NCBI RefSeq assembly: GCF_000192225.1
Contig: NZ_GL872413.1
Coordinates: 963,402-1,027,401 of the forward strand
Length of the DNA: 64,000 bases
Reading direction: 5' to 3'
Source of the DNA: Capnocytophaga sp. oral taxon 338 str. F0234
GTDB lineage: Bacteria > Bacteroidota > Bacteroidia > Flavobacteriales > Flavobacteriaceae
The first letter of the stretch is position 1; every line of letters starts with the position of its first letter. Both the position numbers and the translations under genes were made by a program. Below, in pieces: positions 44,027-53,200 of this stretch. Under the pieces are notes generated by a model. The model did no database searches. It was not told the origin of the DNA and was given only the letters and a program-made list of their open reading frames with translations.

Positions 44027-44836
44027 ATGAAAAGACATCTTTTATTATTACTATTATTTTGCTCTTTATTAGGATGGTCTCAAAAGAAAAACCATTTGCA
44101 AGAAATGAAACTCAATGGAAAGGTAAAATATCTCAAAATATACGAATATAATGATGGAATTTTGGAATTAGTGAAGGAGTATTTCTTTAATCGTCAAGGA
44201 AATATTGAAAGAAATAATGTCTATGAAAAAGATAAACTGATCAGTGAGTTTATCTATTATTTTGATAAGCAAGGAAGAGTTTCTTCCTCAGATATATATT
44301 ATTATGGAGATCACCCTAAAGAAGGAAGATTGGTTTACATATATGATAAAAGAGGGAATAGTATTCAGGAGGAATATTATGAAGATGATAAGCTTCAGCA
44401 ATATACACAAAACAAATATGATAATGACAACCACATCATTCTTTCTACTCTTTATGTAAATGAAAAAGAATTACATCATTTTGAATTTACTTATAATGAT
44501 AATAACCAATTAGTTGAAGTTAAGAGATTTGATAGTAAAAATGTATTAGAATCTATTCTCAAGAATTGCTATGACTCAGCAGGGAACCTTTATGAGAGTG
44601 ATACTTACAGCGCTAAGGGTAAAGAATATTCTCAAAAAATGGAATATAATGAATATAATAATATCACTAAGGACAGATTCGTTGGAGAAAATTATACTTC
44701 AGAGAACAATTACCAATATGAATATGATTCTTATCATAACTATATAAATAAGAAAATCTCTAAAATGCAGGAGAAAAGAAATAATCTTGAAAACGTCTAT
44801 CTCAAAGAACATCGTGAGATTAAGTATTATGAATAG
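44027..44836 (+). CDS. Secreted YD-like repeat protein, paralogue of the 43081 gene
   Basis: 269 residues with a clear signal peptide (MKRHLLLLLLFCSLLGWSQ). About eight YD-like units follow (for example YYFDKQGRVSSSDIYYYGD and YIYDKRGNSIQEEYYEDD). It begins 13 bases after the previous gene and shares its plan, LKGKV or LNGKV near the mature N-terminus, so the two are tandem paralogues. More AT-rich than its partner. A terminator follows at 44852. Confidence 0.65.
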   Translation: MKRHLLLLLLFCSLLGWSQKKNHLQEMKLNGKVKYLKIYEYNDGILELVKEYFFNRQGNIERNNVYEKDKLISEFIYYFDKQGRVSSSDIYYYGDHPKEGRLVYIYDKRGNSIQEEYYEDDKLQQYTQNKYDNDNHIILSTLYVNEKELHHFEFTYNDNNQLVEVKRFDSKNVLESILKNCYDSAGNLYESDTYSAKGKEYSQKMEYNEYNNITKDRFVGENYTSENNYQYEYDSYHNYINKKISKMQEKRNNLENVYLKEHREIKYYE

Positions 44837-44851
44837 AAAAATGATAAAATA

Positions 44852-44886
44852 AATAAGAGATGATCTTTTTCAGACAGCCTCTTATT
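44852..44886 (+). terminator. Terminator after the YD-like pair
   Basis: AATAAGAG (44852-44859) pairs with CTCTTATT (44879-44886), followed by TATT. Positioned 16 bases after the stop of the 44027 gene. Between here and 45046, and from 45348 to 45536, I see no gene. Confidence 0.55.
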
Positions 44887-45045
44887 TATTCTAAAGTATG
44901 CTTGTTAGTACTTTTTTACTTAACTTCTTCAAAAATAACTGATTCTGAAAATCAATAATTTATAATTTTATGGTACAAATTTGATTACTAAATATAGGTG
45001 ATTTTAATTAGAAATATTCTTGGGTGTTATTATCTTTGTATTCTT

Positions 45046-45347
45046 TATATACCTAAAATTTTTCTAGATTTCTCAAATAACAGTTTCTTCTTTTGCGGGG
45101 ATAATTTATATTTTTCTTACATAAACACATTAAAATCAGCAAGTGGATTAAAAGTCTACGTAACATCATTGTCAGAATAGTGAACTACATTTCTGAAGTA
45201 TTTATCAAAAACATTATGAAAACCTTGTACCTTGAAAATATGGGAATATAACATTAGCACATCTATAGACATTACTACTGGGAGATACATCAGACCAGGA
45301 AGTTCTTGTTCAATAAGTGGCTTATACCAAGAATTGATAATATAAGA
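45046..45347 (-). pseudogene. Broken small gene with two in-frame stops
   Basis: One minus-strand frame reads SWYKPLIEQELPGLMYLPVV, then FHNVFDKYFRNVVHYSDNDV, stop, FNPLADFNVFM, stop, EKYKLSPQKKKLLFEKSRK. The composition is protein-like throughout despite the two stops, and there is no start codon before the open part. I take it as a decayed accessory gene; family unknown. Confidence 0.55.
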
Positions 45348-45536
45348 TTACTAGTGGTGCGTTGATTTTTTTAAAACTATTGTAAGTAATTGATATTTAA
45401 TTTTTTATAAAGGTTTTTTCTTTTAGCGATTTGAATTTATATTTTATACTGAAATTGATATAATTTATTGACATATAGCCATTTATATTATAGTGATTTT
45501 TGAAATGAGTTAAATTTGCATTTTATATAAAATGTT

Positions 45537-46040
45537 TTAGTATCTACTTCTTAATCTAAAAATGAATTCATATGTATTAATATTAAAAAGATAATGATAA
45601 ATCCACGGACTTCGTTCATCTTCCCAAACCCACACCTCTAAATGATTCTCAAATTCTCTAATAAAATTATTCTTATTTGAAATTATCTTATTTATTTGTA
45701 AAAAACCTCCTCCTTTTTTACCATTAGGTAATATAGGCGTTGTTAGTACCTTCTCTATTTCTGCTGTAGGAGTGTATATTACAATGTTATTTGGAGCAGG
45801 GAAAGATGCTTCTGCCGTTTGATATTGAATAAAAATCTTATCTTTTTCTATAAGAACATCTCCAAATTCTTTTTTTAGAAAACATATCTCATATTTCTTA
45901 TTCTTATAATTCCATTCAATAGCATCAATTGCCATTCTATTGCCAAATCGTAATGCTTGATCTTTTTCATTAGGATTTTCATAGTTGAAAAAATAATCTT
46001 TATTATTTTCTCTTTTTTTGTATAATACATTAGTAATCAT
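45537..46040 (-). CDS. Immunity-like protein at the end of the toxin array
   Basis: 167 residues, soluble, no signal peptide. Begins MITNVLYKKRENNKDYFFNY and has a glycine-lysine loop (LPNGKKGGGFLQINK near 101-115) and a tryptophan-rich end (EVWVWEDERSPWIYHY). No family recognised. It is the last small gene behind the displaced toxin tips, with AT-rich codon use like its neighbours. Confidence 0.5.
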   Translation of the reverse strand: MITNVLYKKRENNKDYFFNYENPNEKDQALRFGNRMAIDAIEWNYKNKKYEICFLKKEFGDVLIEKDKIFIQYQTAEASFPAPNNIVIYTPTAEIEKVLTTPILPNGKKGGGFLQINKIISNKNNFIREFENHLEVWVWEDERSPWIYHYLFNINTYEFIFRLRSRY

Positions 46041-46096
46041 ATTATTCTAAGATTTTTAGATAAGGTTCTCTCTATTGTATTATTCGCTTTTTCTGC

Positions 46097-46206
46097 TCTA
46101 ATGTTCAACTAACCAGACACCATTTTTCTTAAGATAAACAATAGGTTCTTCCTCAAATTTAAACCCTTTTATGGGAGTTCTTTCTTCCCATACATCTGTA
46201 ACTTCA
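46097..46206 (-). repeat. 110-bp direct repeat, copy 1
   Basis: Matches 46766-46875 with a single mismatch (T at 46196-46197 region versus G). It covers the 3' end of the immunity-like gene 46098-46547 and ends abruptly inside it. Confidence 0.95.
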
Positions 46207-46547
46207 CTTTCTTTTATTTCGTATATAGGGTCATAACCTTGCTTTGGAAAATCATTAAAGAAAATCATAGCTTCCTCTAAAGGACATAATATAAAAATAT
46301 CATTTTTTATTACATTCTCTACAAAAAACTTTAATCCTTTATAAAGAGCATAATAGTAAATACTATAAGCACTTGTTATTTTTGTATTTTTGATAACTAA
46401 TCCATAATAATAGTCATATTTCTTAAAATGATATTTATTTATCAAAGAAGTATCTTCTGTTATAAATAACCAATCTTTCTCTTTCTGAAGTTCTAGTAAA
46501 TTATCATTCAAATAACCAAAATCTCCTTTTCTTCCTATAGTTGCCAT
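46098..46547 (-). CDS. Immunity-like protein, shares its C-terminus with the 46767 gene
   Basis: 149 residues. The last 35 residues, from EVTDVWEERTPIKGFKFEEE onward, are identical to those of the 46767-47231 product, and the DNA is identical at 109 of 110 positions. The N-terminal two thirds differ. It starts 2 bases after a short toxin-tip fragment (46550-46777). A mosaic gene of this kind fits an immunity protein whose specificity lies in the N-terminal part. Confidence 0.6.
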   Translation of the reverse strand: MATIGRKGDFGYLNDNLLELQKEKDWLFITEDTSLINKYHFKKYDYYYGLVIKNTKITSAYSIYYYALYKGLKFFVENVIKNDIFILCPLEEAMIFFNDFPKQGYDPIYEIKESEVTDVWEERTPIKGFKFEEEPIVYLKKNGVWLVEH

Positions 46548-46549
46548 AA

Positions 46550-46777
46550 TTATTTTATTTTGTAAAATCTTTCAATATTGTTTTCTTCTTTAAACACTCC
46601 TATTAGTTCCTCAGTTCCATCAGGTTTAATCCTCCAAATTTCTGCTCCTATTTTTGGGGAAACACGCTTATCTAAAACATATTCAGGAACACCTAATCTA
46701 CCATTATTCCCAGAAGTAAAAGGATAATTCCACAGATAAGGTAGACTCGTAGTGCATCTCCTCTTTCTAATGTTCAA
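46550..46777 (-). pseudogene. Displaced toxin-tip fragment
   Basis: 75 codons. After about 15 residues of junction sequence, WNYPFTSGNNGRLGVPE matches the C-terminal toxin region of the 47234 product, which has five extra residues inside the motif. The remaining 43 residues diverge but keep the pattern IW(R/E)(I/V)..DGT(E/Q).L.GV(F/Y). It is the last third of a toxin domain only. It overlaps the 46767 gene by 11 bases and is followed 2 bases later by its likely immunity gene. Confidence 0.65.
46681..46733 (-). repeat. Toxin-tip direct repeat, copy 1
   Basis: About 53 bases nearly identical to 47358-47443 apart from a 15-base insertion (plus flanking small changes) in the second copy. Encodes the toxin motif WNYPFTSGNNGRLGVPE. 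Confidence 0.85.
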
Positions 46778-46875
46778 CTAACCAGACACCATTTTTCTTA
46801 AGATAAACAATAGGTTCTTCCTCAAATTTAAACCCTTTTATGGGAGTTCTTTCTTCCCATACATCGGTAACTTCA
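46766..46875 (-). repeat. 110-bp direct repeat, copy 2
   Basis: Second copy of the repeat at 46097-46206, offset by exactly 669 bases, covering the 3' end of the immunity-like gene 46767-47231. Confidence 0.95.
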
Positions 46876-47231
46876 GTTACAAACTTATCATAGGGAACAT
46901 CAACACTATTGTCGTTATAAATATGAAAACCTATTTTACGTTTTGTTTCTAAATCTGGAAATAGAATAACTGTGTTATCTGCAATATTAGATAAATCATA
47001 TTTCCCATCTTTATAATTACAGTATGTTCTCACTCTATAGGCTGAACTTATTTTATTTTTAGATACATCTATAAACATTTTATCTTTGAGTTCTACTTCA
47101 TCATAGTTTTTAAAACCTAATAAGTTTTTTCTTTTCTCTACTTGAATACGGTATATTCCTTTTTTAACTTCCCAAAATCGACCATCAGTGTCCAAGTACT
47201 TTGCATAGAAATCATTTTTAATTTTTAGCAT
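46767..47231 (-). CDS. Immunity-like protein for the 47234 toxin tip
   Basis: 154 residues, beta-rich, no signal peptide. Starts 2 bases after the toxin-tip gene, the usual toxin-immunity order. Its C-terminal 35 residues are shared with the product of 46098-46547, while the first 119 are its own. Begins MLKIKNDFYAKYLDTDGRFW. No named family. Confidence 0.6.
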   Translation of the reverse strand: MLKIKNDFYAKYLDTDGRFWEVKKGIYRIQVEKRKNLLGFKNYDEVELKDKMFIDVSKNKISSAYRVRTYCNYKDGKYDLSNIADNTVILFPDLETKRKIGFHIYNDNSVDVPYDKFVTEVTDVWEERTPIKGFKFEEEPIVYLKKNGVWLVEH

Positions 47232-47233
47232 AT

Positions 47234-48259
47234 TTATTTAGATATAAATTTTCCCAAATCTTCATTATAAACTCCTCTTAATCTTTGAGTCCCATCATTA
47301 AAAACTTCCCAAATTTCATCTCCATCTGTAAATTTAATTCTTTCAGGAAGATTCCATTCAGGAACACCTAATCTACCATTATTCCCAGAAGTAAATCCTG
47401 TAGAGGTAAAAGGATAATTCCACTCGTCAAATGTTCCTCCTTTTGGAATAATAATTTTATCTGGTACTTCTGTTGATTTAAAACGTATGACCCCACAGCT
47501 ACCCTCTTCTAAATAAAACTCATATTTACCATTAGATAGTTTATAGTCCAAGCGCAAACCATAATAATAGTCTTCAAAAGTTTTAAGATGCTTTGTATCA
47601 GAAGCTATAGCCACAGAACCTCCAACTTCACCTGCATACTTGCCTTCTATATATCTATTCATTGTTTCTTTAGTTACAACTTTCTGCATTAAAGTATTTT
47701 TATCAGGTTTAGGAATAGCTTTTCTTATTCTGGTAAGTTTCTTAATTTCATTAGGAGTCAAGGCATTGGCGTGTTTTTGCATCATATAATGAAAATCATC
47801 CATTGTGAGTCCTTCTTTCTTCAGTAAATTAGGAAGTATATCCGTAAATCCTTTTTCTTTAGCTATCGCTTCCTTAGTATATTTACCTATAGAAGAAGCT
47901 TCTGTGAGGGTTTTTCCTACATTTCCAATCCCTTTTCCCCATACTTTCTTAAAATTCTTGCTTAGAATGCGTTGTGATTCATTGATTGCTTTATTAGTTA
48001 TTGCTAAGTCCAACAAATCCCCATACATCTTAAAGTATTGGAAACCTAAAAAGAAAGCTGAGGTGGTACCATAATAGGCTACATATTGGCTGTGTCCTCC
48101 TTGTATATCTATAGCAGAAGCCTGTCCCGCTTTTTCTCTTCGAGAAATCTCACCTAACCAGTTATTATCTGCTAAGAATGACCGTTTTTCTAAGTCTTTA
48201 ATACTATAGTAATATCTATCATAAGCTCCTAAGAGTTGGAAAGCAGCCATGAAGTTCAT
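47234..48259 (-). CDS. Orphan C-terminal toxin module
   Basis: 341 residues from ATG 48259, but the same frame stays open for 21 more codons up to the stop codon of the propeller gene at 48323. The coding sequence therefore looks cut at its 5' end and joined there. The first 110 residues (MNFMAAFQLLGAYDRYYYSI onward) are helical, like a pre-toxin region. The last 140 contain MNRYIEGKYAGEVGGSVAIA, then YYYGLRLDYKLSNG, SCGVIRFKS and TSGNNGRLGVPE, ending GDEIWEVFNDGTQRLRGV. The R, then S/T-rich, then ExWE order is compatible with an ADP-ribosyltransferase-like fold, but this is a guess. No signal peptide: it cannot be exported as it stands. Confidence 0.6.
   Translation of the reverse strand: MNFMAAFQLLGAYDRYYYSIKDLEKRSFLADNNWLGEISRREKAGQASAIDIQGGHSQYVAYYGTTSAFFLGFQYFKMYGDLLDLAITNKAINESQRILSKNFKKVWGKGIGNVGKTLTEASSIGKYTKEAIAKEKGFTDILPNLLKKEGLTMDDFHYMMQKHANALTPNEIKKLTRIRKAIPKPDKNTLMQKVVTKETMNRYIEGKYAGEVGGSVAIASDTKHLKTFEDYYYGLRLDYKLSNGKYEFYLEEGSCGVIRFKSTEVPDKIIIPKGGTFDEWNYPFTSTGFTSGNNGRLGVPEWNLPERIKFTDGDEIWEVFNDGTQRLRGVYNEDLGKFISK
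47358..47443 (-). repeat. Toxin-tip direct repeat, copy 2
   Basis: Second copy of the 46681-46733 sequence, with a 15-base insertion encoding STGFT inside the toxin motif. Confidence 0.85.
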
Positions 48260-48322
48260 GCGCTCTTGTAACTTGTGGGTCAGTACAAACTCTTTATCCT
48301 CCCTGCTACTCCTATTGGCTCT

Positions 48323-49327
48323 CTATTCCTCTTCATAGATAAAAAGGTTATCATCTGTATCTGTAACAAACATCTTATCGTCATAAAATTTTATATTTTC
48401 TATATATCCATTACTATCTGTTATCTCATGTATCCACCGATAATTAGCTGTTTCAGGGTCTATAGCAATGATAAAAGGATGTTTAGAAGTATGAACATCA
48501 TACCATAATAGTCCTTTGTGATATACTACCCTATGACCAGATGGCCAATGATTCTCTCCATTATACTCAAAATCAGGTAGACGAGAATATTTTCTATTAT
48601 AATTATAGAACTCTCCCGTATCTAAATCAACACGATAAAAGGACAAGCTGGTACATACATAGCCATAATGTCCTACAATTTCCATAGTCCGTGCATAATG
48701 ATCACACTTCCAAATCAAAGAACCATCCTTTTGAGAAAGACAAACAATCCCTACTCTTGCTATGATGATAAAAGTATCTTTATAAGAATAGATCTCAAGT
48801 ATAGATAAATCTTCTTCCCCTGGAAAAAAGTCTTGAATATCTTGTTGCCATAATAGAGAAAGATCATTTTTTATATAGATGTATATAGATGTACTATAAC
48901 GACTCACAATAAATTTATTTATTGGAATAAAAATAATTCCTTCCACAGTATCTTCTCTATTTTCTATTATAGAGAATTTTTCTAAGTCATACACTATTAA
49001 TCTATCATCTATAAAAGAATAAAGAATATTATCTATATAACATTTATCATCTGTAATGTTTAGTTTTATCTTATTTTTATAGATTACCTCTTTAGTTTTT
49101 CTATCAAGAATAACTAAGTTCTCTTCCTCACGATCTTCATAGAATATTATTCTATTAGAGTCAATATGGTATCTATAATAAATAGGAAATGACTCTACAC
49201 TCCATAACATCTCTCCTTGGAGGGAAAACTCTCCTAATAATTCTTTATTGTTTAAGAAAGTATATAACTTATTGTCTAATAAATATAGACCATTTGTTTT
49301 TTGCAAAGAAGATATTTTTTTATACAT
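48323..49327 (-). CDS. Beta-propeller (PQQ/WD-like) protein, possible immunity protein
   Basis: 334 residues made of repeated 40-45 residue blades (for example YTFLNNKELLGEFSLQGEML, IVCLSQKDGSLIWKCDHYAR and FIIAIDPETANYRWIHEITD), ending FVTDTDDNLFIYEEE. No signal peptide. Only 2 bases separate it from the 49330 gene, so it belongs to the coupled gene series behind the AHH-tipped protein. A very similar C-terminus (DVKDNLYIFEREE) is encoded at the right edge of the window. Propeller proteins are known among immunity proteins; that role is inferred. Confidence 0.6.
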   Translation of the reverse strand: MYKKISSLQKTNGLYLLDNKLYTFLNNKELLGEFSLQGEMLWSVESFPIYYRYHIDSNRIIFYEDREEENLVILDRKTKEVIYKNKIKLNITDDKCYIDNILYSFIDDRLIVYDLEKFSIIENREDTVEGIIFIPINKFIVSRYSTSIYIYIKNDLSLLWQQDIQDFFPGEEDLSILEIYSYKDTFIIIARVGIVCLSQKDGSLIWKCDHYARTMEIVGHYGYVCTSLSFYRVDLDTGEFYNYNRKYSRLPDFEYNGENHWPSGHRVVYHKGLLWYDVHTSKHPFIIAIDPETANYRWIHEITDSNGYIENIKFYDDKMFVTDTDDNLFIYEEE

Positions 49328-49329
49328 AA

Positions 49330-49608
49330 CTAATCCACTATTTCAAAGAACTTTTTAAAATTTTCTAATTTATCCAACCATTCTAAAAAGGAACTACTTT
49401 TAATATTTTTGCGTTTATGATTTATGTCTATCCATTTGCCTATTTTTTCTTTGAATGCTTTATTTTCTTCAAACAACTTTTCTAACTCCTCAATAGGCTT
49501 TCCATCTGCTGTTTTAAGAGCTTCTATGACTTTTGCCTTTAAGGTCTGGAGATCACTTATATTACCTTTTTTTGCAAATATCCACTGAATATCTCCTAAA
49601 TCTTTCAT
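49330..49608 (-). CDS. Small helical protein in the toxin-immunity operon
   Basis: 92 residues, highly charged and helical (IEELEKLFEENKAFKEKIG). ATGA overlap with the stop of the 49605 gene and 2 bases before the propeller gene. No family recognised. Tight coupling points to a second immunity or accessory subunit. Confidence 0.6.
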   Translation of the reverse strand: MKDLGDIQWIFAKKGNISDLQTLKAKVIEALKTADGKPIEELEKLFEENKAFKEKIGKWIDINHKRKNIKSSSFLEWLDKLENFKKFFEIVD

Positions 49609-50249
49609 TCCGTCTTCAGAATATCATATTCTGATACTTCATAGCCTGTTATATCATTTTCTATAAAGGCGTTTAATAGTTTTTCGGATATAATATTTCT
49701 TCCCTCAAAATGAAATATATCATATTTTGGAAAAGAATTTAATAAGTAAACTTCCTTAATTATGAGTTCTGTTTCAAAATCTTCAAAAGTTTTTTTCTTT
49801 TTTGATTTAAAGAAATCCTTTGATGTAAAATAGAATTCTTGAGAGACATCTCTCCACTTTAGTATGAATTTTGATTTCTCCATATCTATATATTGGAAAA
49901 TATCATCGTAAAAACGGAATAGATAATAATTTTTTATAATTATTCTATTTTCCAATAAGATAAAGGAGTAAAATTTAGAAGTGGGGATATTAAAGTTTAC
50001 AATAATCCTTTTTATTTTCTCATTAATCAAAATTCCCCAGTGTGAATTATAAGAACTCAATAGATCTGTTTTTTTAGCCCTTTTATTAAACTCTAATTCT
50101 AAATAAGGTATTTTATTAGGAATCTCTCCAAAAGAAAGTCTTTTATCGGAGAAAGGAGAGCCCAATACACAATTTTCTGTTGGAGATACTTGCGGATATT
50201 CTCCAATAATATCTAAATCAATAGACTCATCTATAGTAAAGTATTTCAT
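49605..50249 (-). CDS. Immunity-like protein for the AHH nuclease tip
   Basis: 214 residues, no signal peptide. The C-terminal stretch ISEKLLNAFIENDITGYEVS resembles the end of DUF1629/Imm11-Imm43-type immunity proteins ('s..l..al....itG.e'). Its start codon overlaps the stop of the 1276-residue toxin gene (ATGA), so it is made together with the toxin. The role is inferred from position and this C-terminal pattern. Confidence 0.65.
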   Translation of the reverse strand: MKYFTIDESIDLDIIGEYPQVSPTENCVLGSPFSDKRLSFGEIPNKIPYLELEFNKRAKKTDLLSSYNSHWGILINEKIKRIIVNFNIPTSKFYSFILLENRIIIKNYYLFRFYDDIFQYIDMEKSKFILKWRDVSQEFYFTSKDFFKSKKKKTFEDFETELIIKEVYLLNSFPKYDIFHFEGRNIISEKLLNAFIENDITGYEVSEYDILKTE

Positions 50250-53200
50250 TTATTAATTTTTTTAAAATATTCGTTTAGGTTCATTCCTGAGTTTTTCGCA
50301 TCTATGATTTTTCTTTTTAAATCAGGAATTAATTCTTCTTGTAAGAATTTATTTGCTTGTTCTGGTGTTATATTTGGATTTTCTAACACAAAATTTTCTA
50401 ACTTAGATCTTACATATTTATCATAAGCAGGATGATTTCCATGTAACCCTTCTCCAATAAGTTTAGTATACTTTTCCAGTCCTATACCATTCTGTAACAT
50501 ATTTGGATGAAAACCATCTAAGGCTGCCAATTTCACAATTTCATTATTTTCACATATATTCCAAGGAATAACATGATGTGTTTCTATATTATCTGTAGTT
50601 CCCAATATCTTAGCAAGGATATTTCTATCTCCAAAATCTATCTTGTCTCCTATCCTCTTCCAAACCAATTTAATCTTCTTCTCACCCCATTCTATTGTTT
50701 GCTCTACTAATTTTTTCCCCTTGGCAAACTCTCCTGCAACATCAAATCTTCTTAATGAATTTATCAGTTCTCTAACTTTAATCTCCTTCGCTTTTTGAGC
50801 AAGTTTTTTTCCCATTTGGGGGAGCTCTTTTACCAATTGAGTCCCTACTATGGCATTGACAATCACATTGCCGGTACCTCGTGTGGCAAGGTGGGAGCGC
50901 TTACCTGTATCGGTATCTGTATTGGTGACGGATGCCCATTCCTCTGAAGTATTGCCACTGAGAGTGGTAAGAACAATTTCTTTGAATAGGGGGTAAAGAA
51001 CTTGAGGGTCTTCTCCTATTTGTTCTTTAAGGGCTATGAATTGTTCTTTAAGCTCACGACGAACTTGTGTATCTACCACTATACCATATACCGTTGTGGC
51101 TAAGGAAGTAATATCGGTTACCTTCTGAGCAATCACTTCTGTGCTTCCTGTAATTACTCCTGGGGCTTGGATATATGTTTCTTTTGTAGGCTGCTCTAAA
51201 TATACATTTTCTTCTACTTCTCCCGTCTTTAGCAGAGTAGTTACAATTCCTGTACCCTCTGAGAAAAGTCGTAAGTAGCTTGCCTGCTCACTAATGACAA
51301 ACCTTCGACCATCAGCAAAGGTATCTGGGTCAGGAGAAAGCTGTGGCTTATCAGTAACTTCTTTAAGAGGTTTAAAGAAGGTATTTGTTTGCTGTTGGAT
51401 ATGCTCGGAGAGGGCGACCAGATCGGCTTTTTTACCTTTGAGTACAGGCAAATCCTTGCGGAATCCAAAGGCTATGAGCTGAATATAGCCTTTATCAGTT
51501 CGATAAAAACGGGCATATTGAGTTTCTACTCCTCGCCAATCTCCTTTGCGGATGGCCTCTGCTGATAGGGGTGTTTGTTCCTCTATAAGGAAACCTTCTT
51601 GAGAGAGTGTGTATACCTTTCCTTCCTCCTGCCAATCAAAGCCCTGTCCATCTCTGAGTTGCAGACGGATATTTTCGAGGGTATTTTTTATTTGTACCTG
51701 CTTTGCAGAAAGGTTCTGAGTGGTTTTTCTATTCTGGGTGCAATCCTCTAACTCCCTTATCGTATGTTCTCGAAGTGCTTCACTGATAGTGGTAGTCGTA
51801 CAGAAGTCTGTAGGAAAGAACAAAGGTACATTGCAAAGGGTCTGTAACAATTCGGATCTTACAAAGAGAAATTCTTTAGGGGATTGACTAAGCGCTTCCT
51901 TGAACTCCTTTAGGAAGGTCGCTACTTCTTTATCTTTGGTCTTTCCGCCCTTTATAACAGATAAGCGTTCTGAAGAGCCTACAAGAGCCTCTATAGTAGT
52001 CAAATAGCATTTGTACTTTTTATATAGTGTGCCTTTGCTATCTGTATCATTTCCTTTTGTATTACCTATAGGCAAACTAAATTCATAGATATTCCCTTCA
52101 AGCCCTATGTGATGATGGCTCTTGCTTTGAGAAATGGTGAGGGAAGTCTCTTTTTCTTCTTCGCAAGCTTTGCATTTGAGAAAGGCGCTACCTTCTAGTT
52201 TCTGTAATGCTTCTTGGAGTCTTTCAAAATCTGGAGTTTCTTTGAATTCCTTTTCCCCTTCACTTTCACTCTTGTTACGAGTAGCCACATCTCTATTAGA
52301 GGAGTTAGGAGCGGCAAAATTAGAGACTAAGTATTTCTTAGCTTCCTCCTCAGGGAGACCTTCTTTTAATTGTTCTCGGATTGCCTTTATGGCCTGTCTT
52401 ATTAATTTCTTATTTTCAGCAAGTTTTTTAAAGTTCTCTATAGAAGCTTTTTCTTCTTCGGTAAGAGAAAGTTCTCCCGTAGTCATGTCTGCTTCTATCT
52501 TCTTTATCTCCTCTTTGAGCATGTTAGAGATTGTTTTAGCATCGGCTCTGTCCTTGATGGCTGTAATAACCTTATCCAAATAAGGGTTTAGTGCCTTGGT
52601 GAGATTCTCTATTTCCTTAGAGAATTCTACCACATTCCCCTCCGTCCCATCATAAGTCGTTACTAACTTCCCCTCTATGAGTTGCCGTTCGGTGTTGAGC
52701 TTGATGCCGTTGAACACTACCTTTATCTTAGTGTCCTGCAAATAAGGTACTTTCACATAGCCTTCCCCTGAGTATACGCCATTGTTACCTGTAGCATTGA
52801 GCACCGTTACGGGGAAATCGCCTGCTGTAAAGGTGGTGTTAGGATACAGGTTGTCCTGTAGTGGGGAAGTATTCTTGATGCGTACTTCTGGTTTTACTCC
52901 ACACTGTACTTGGCTCTTCTGATCTATCTGCTCGGTGGTGGTAAACTCCTGTTCTGTGCTATACATATAGCTCTCCTCTCCAAATACCGAACTACTATGA
53001 GCGGTATTTAGTCCACAAGCTACGCCCACTTTGTAAATGTAGGTGCGTCCTCGCTTGAGTCTGGTGAGCTTGGTATAAGGCATACTCACCTTTTGCGATT
53101 TCCATGTCTTACCTTTCTCGCGGTACATCACCTTGTAAGGGTACTCTTGGTTAGGCATCATCGCCTGAGCACTCCAGCGCAGTTGTGCCGAGGTACTCTC

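Noticed and set aside
44998..45180. 60-codon plus-strand frame in the gap after the YD-like genes
   Set aside because: The opposite strand carries a more protein-like, though broken, frame over the same bases.
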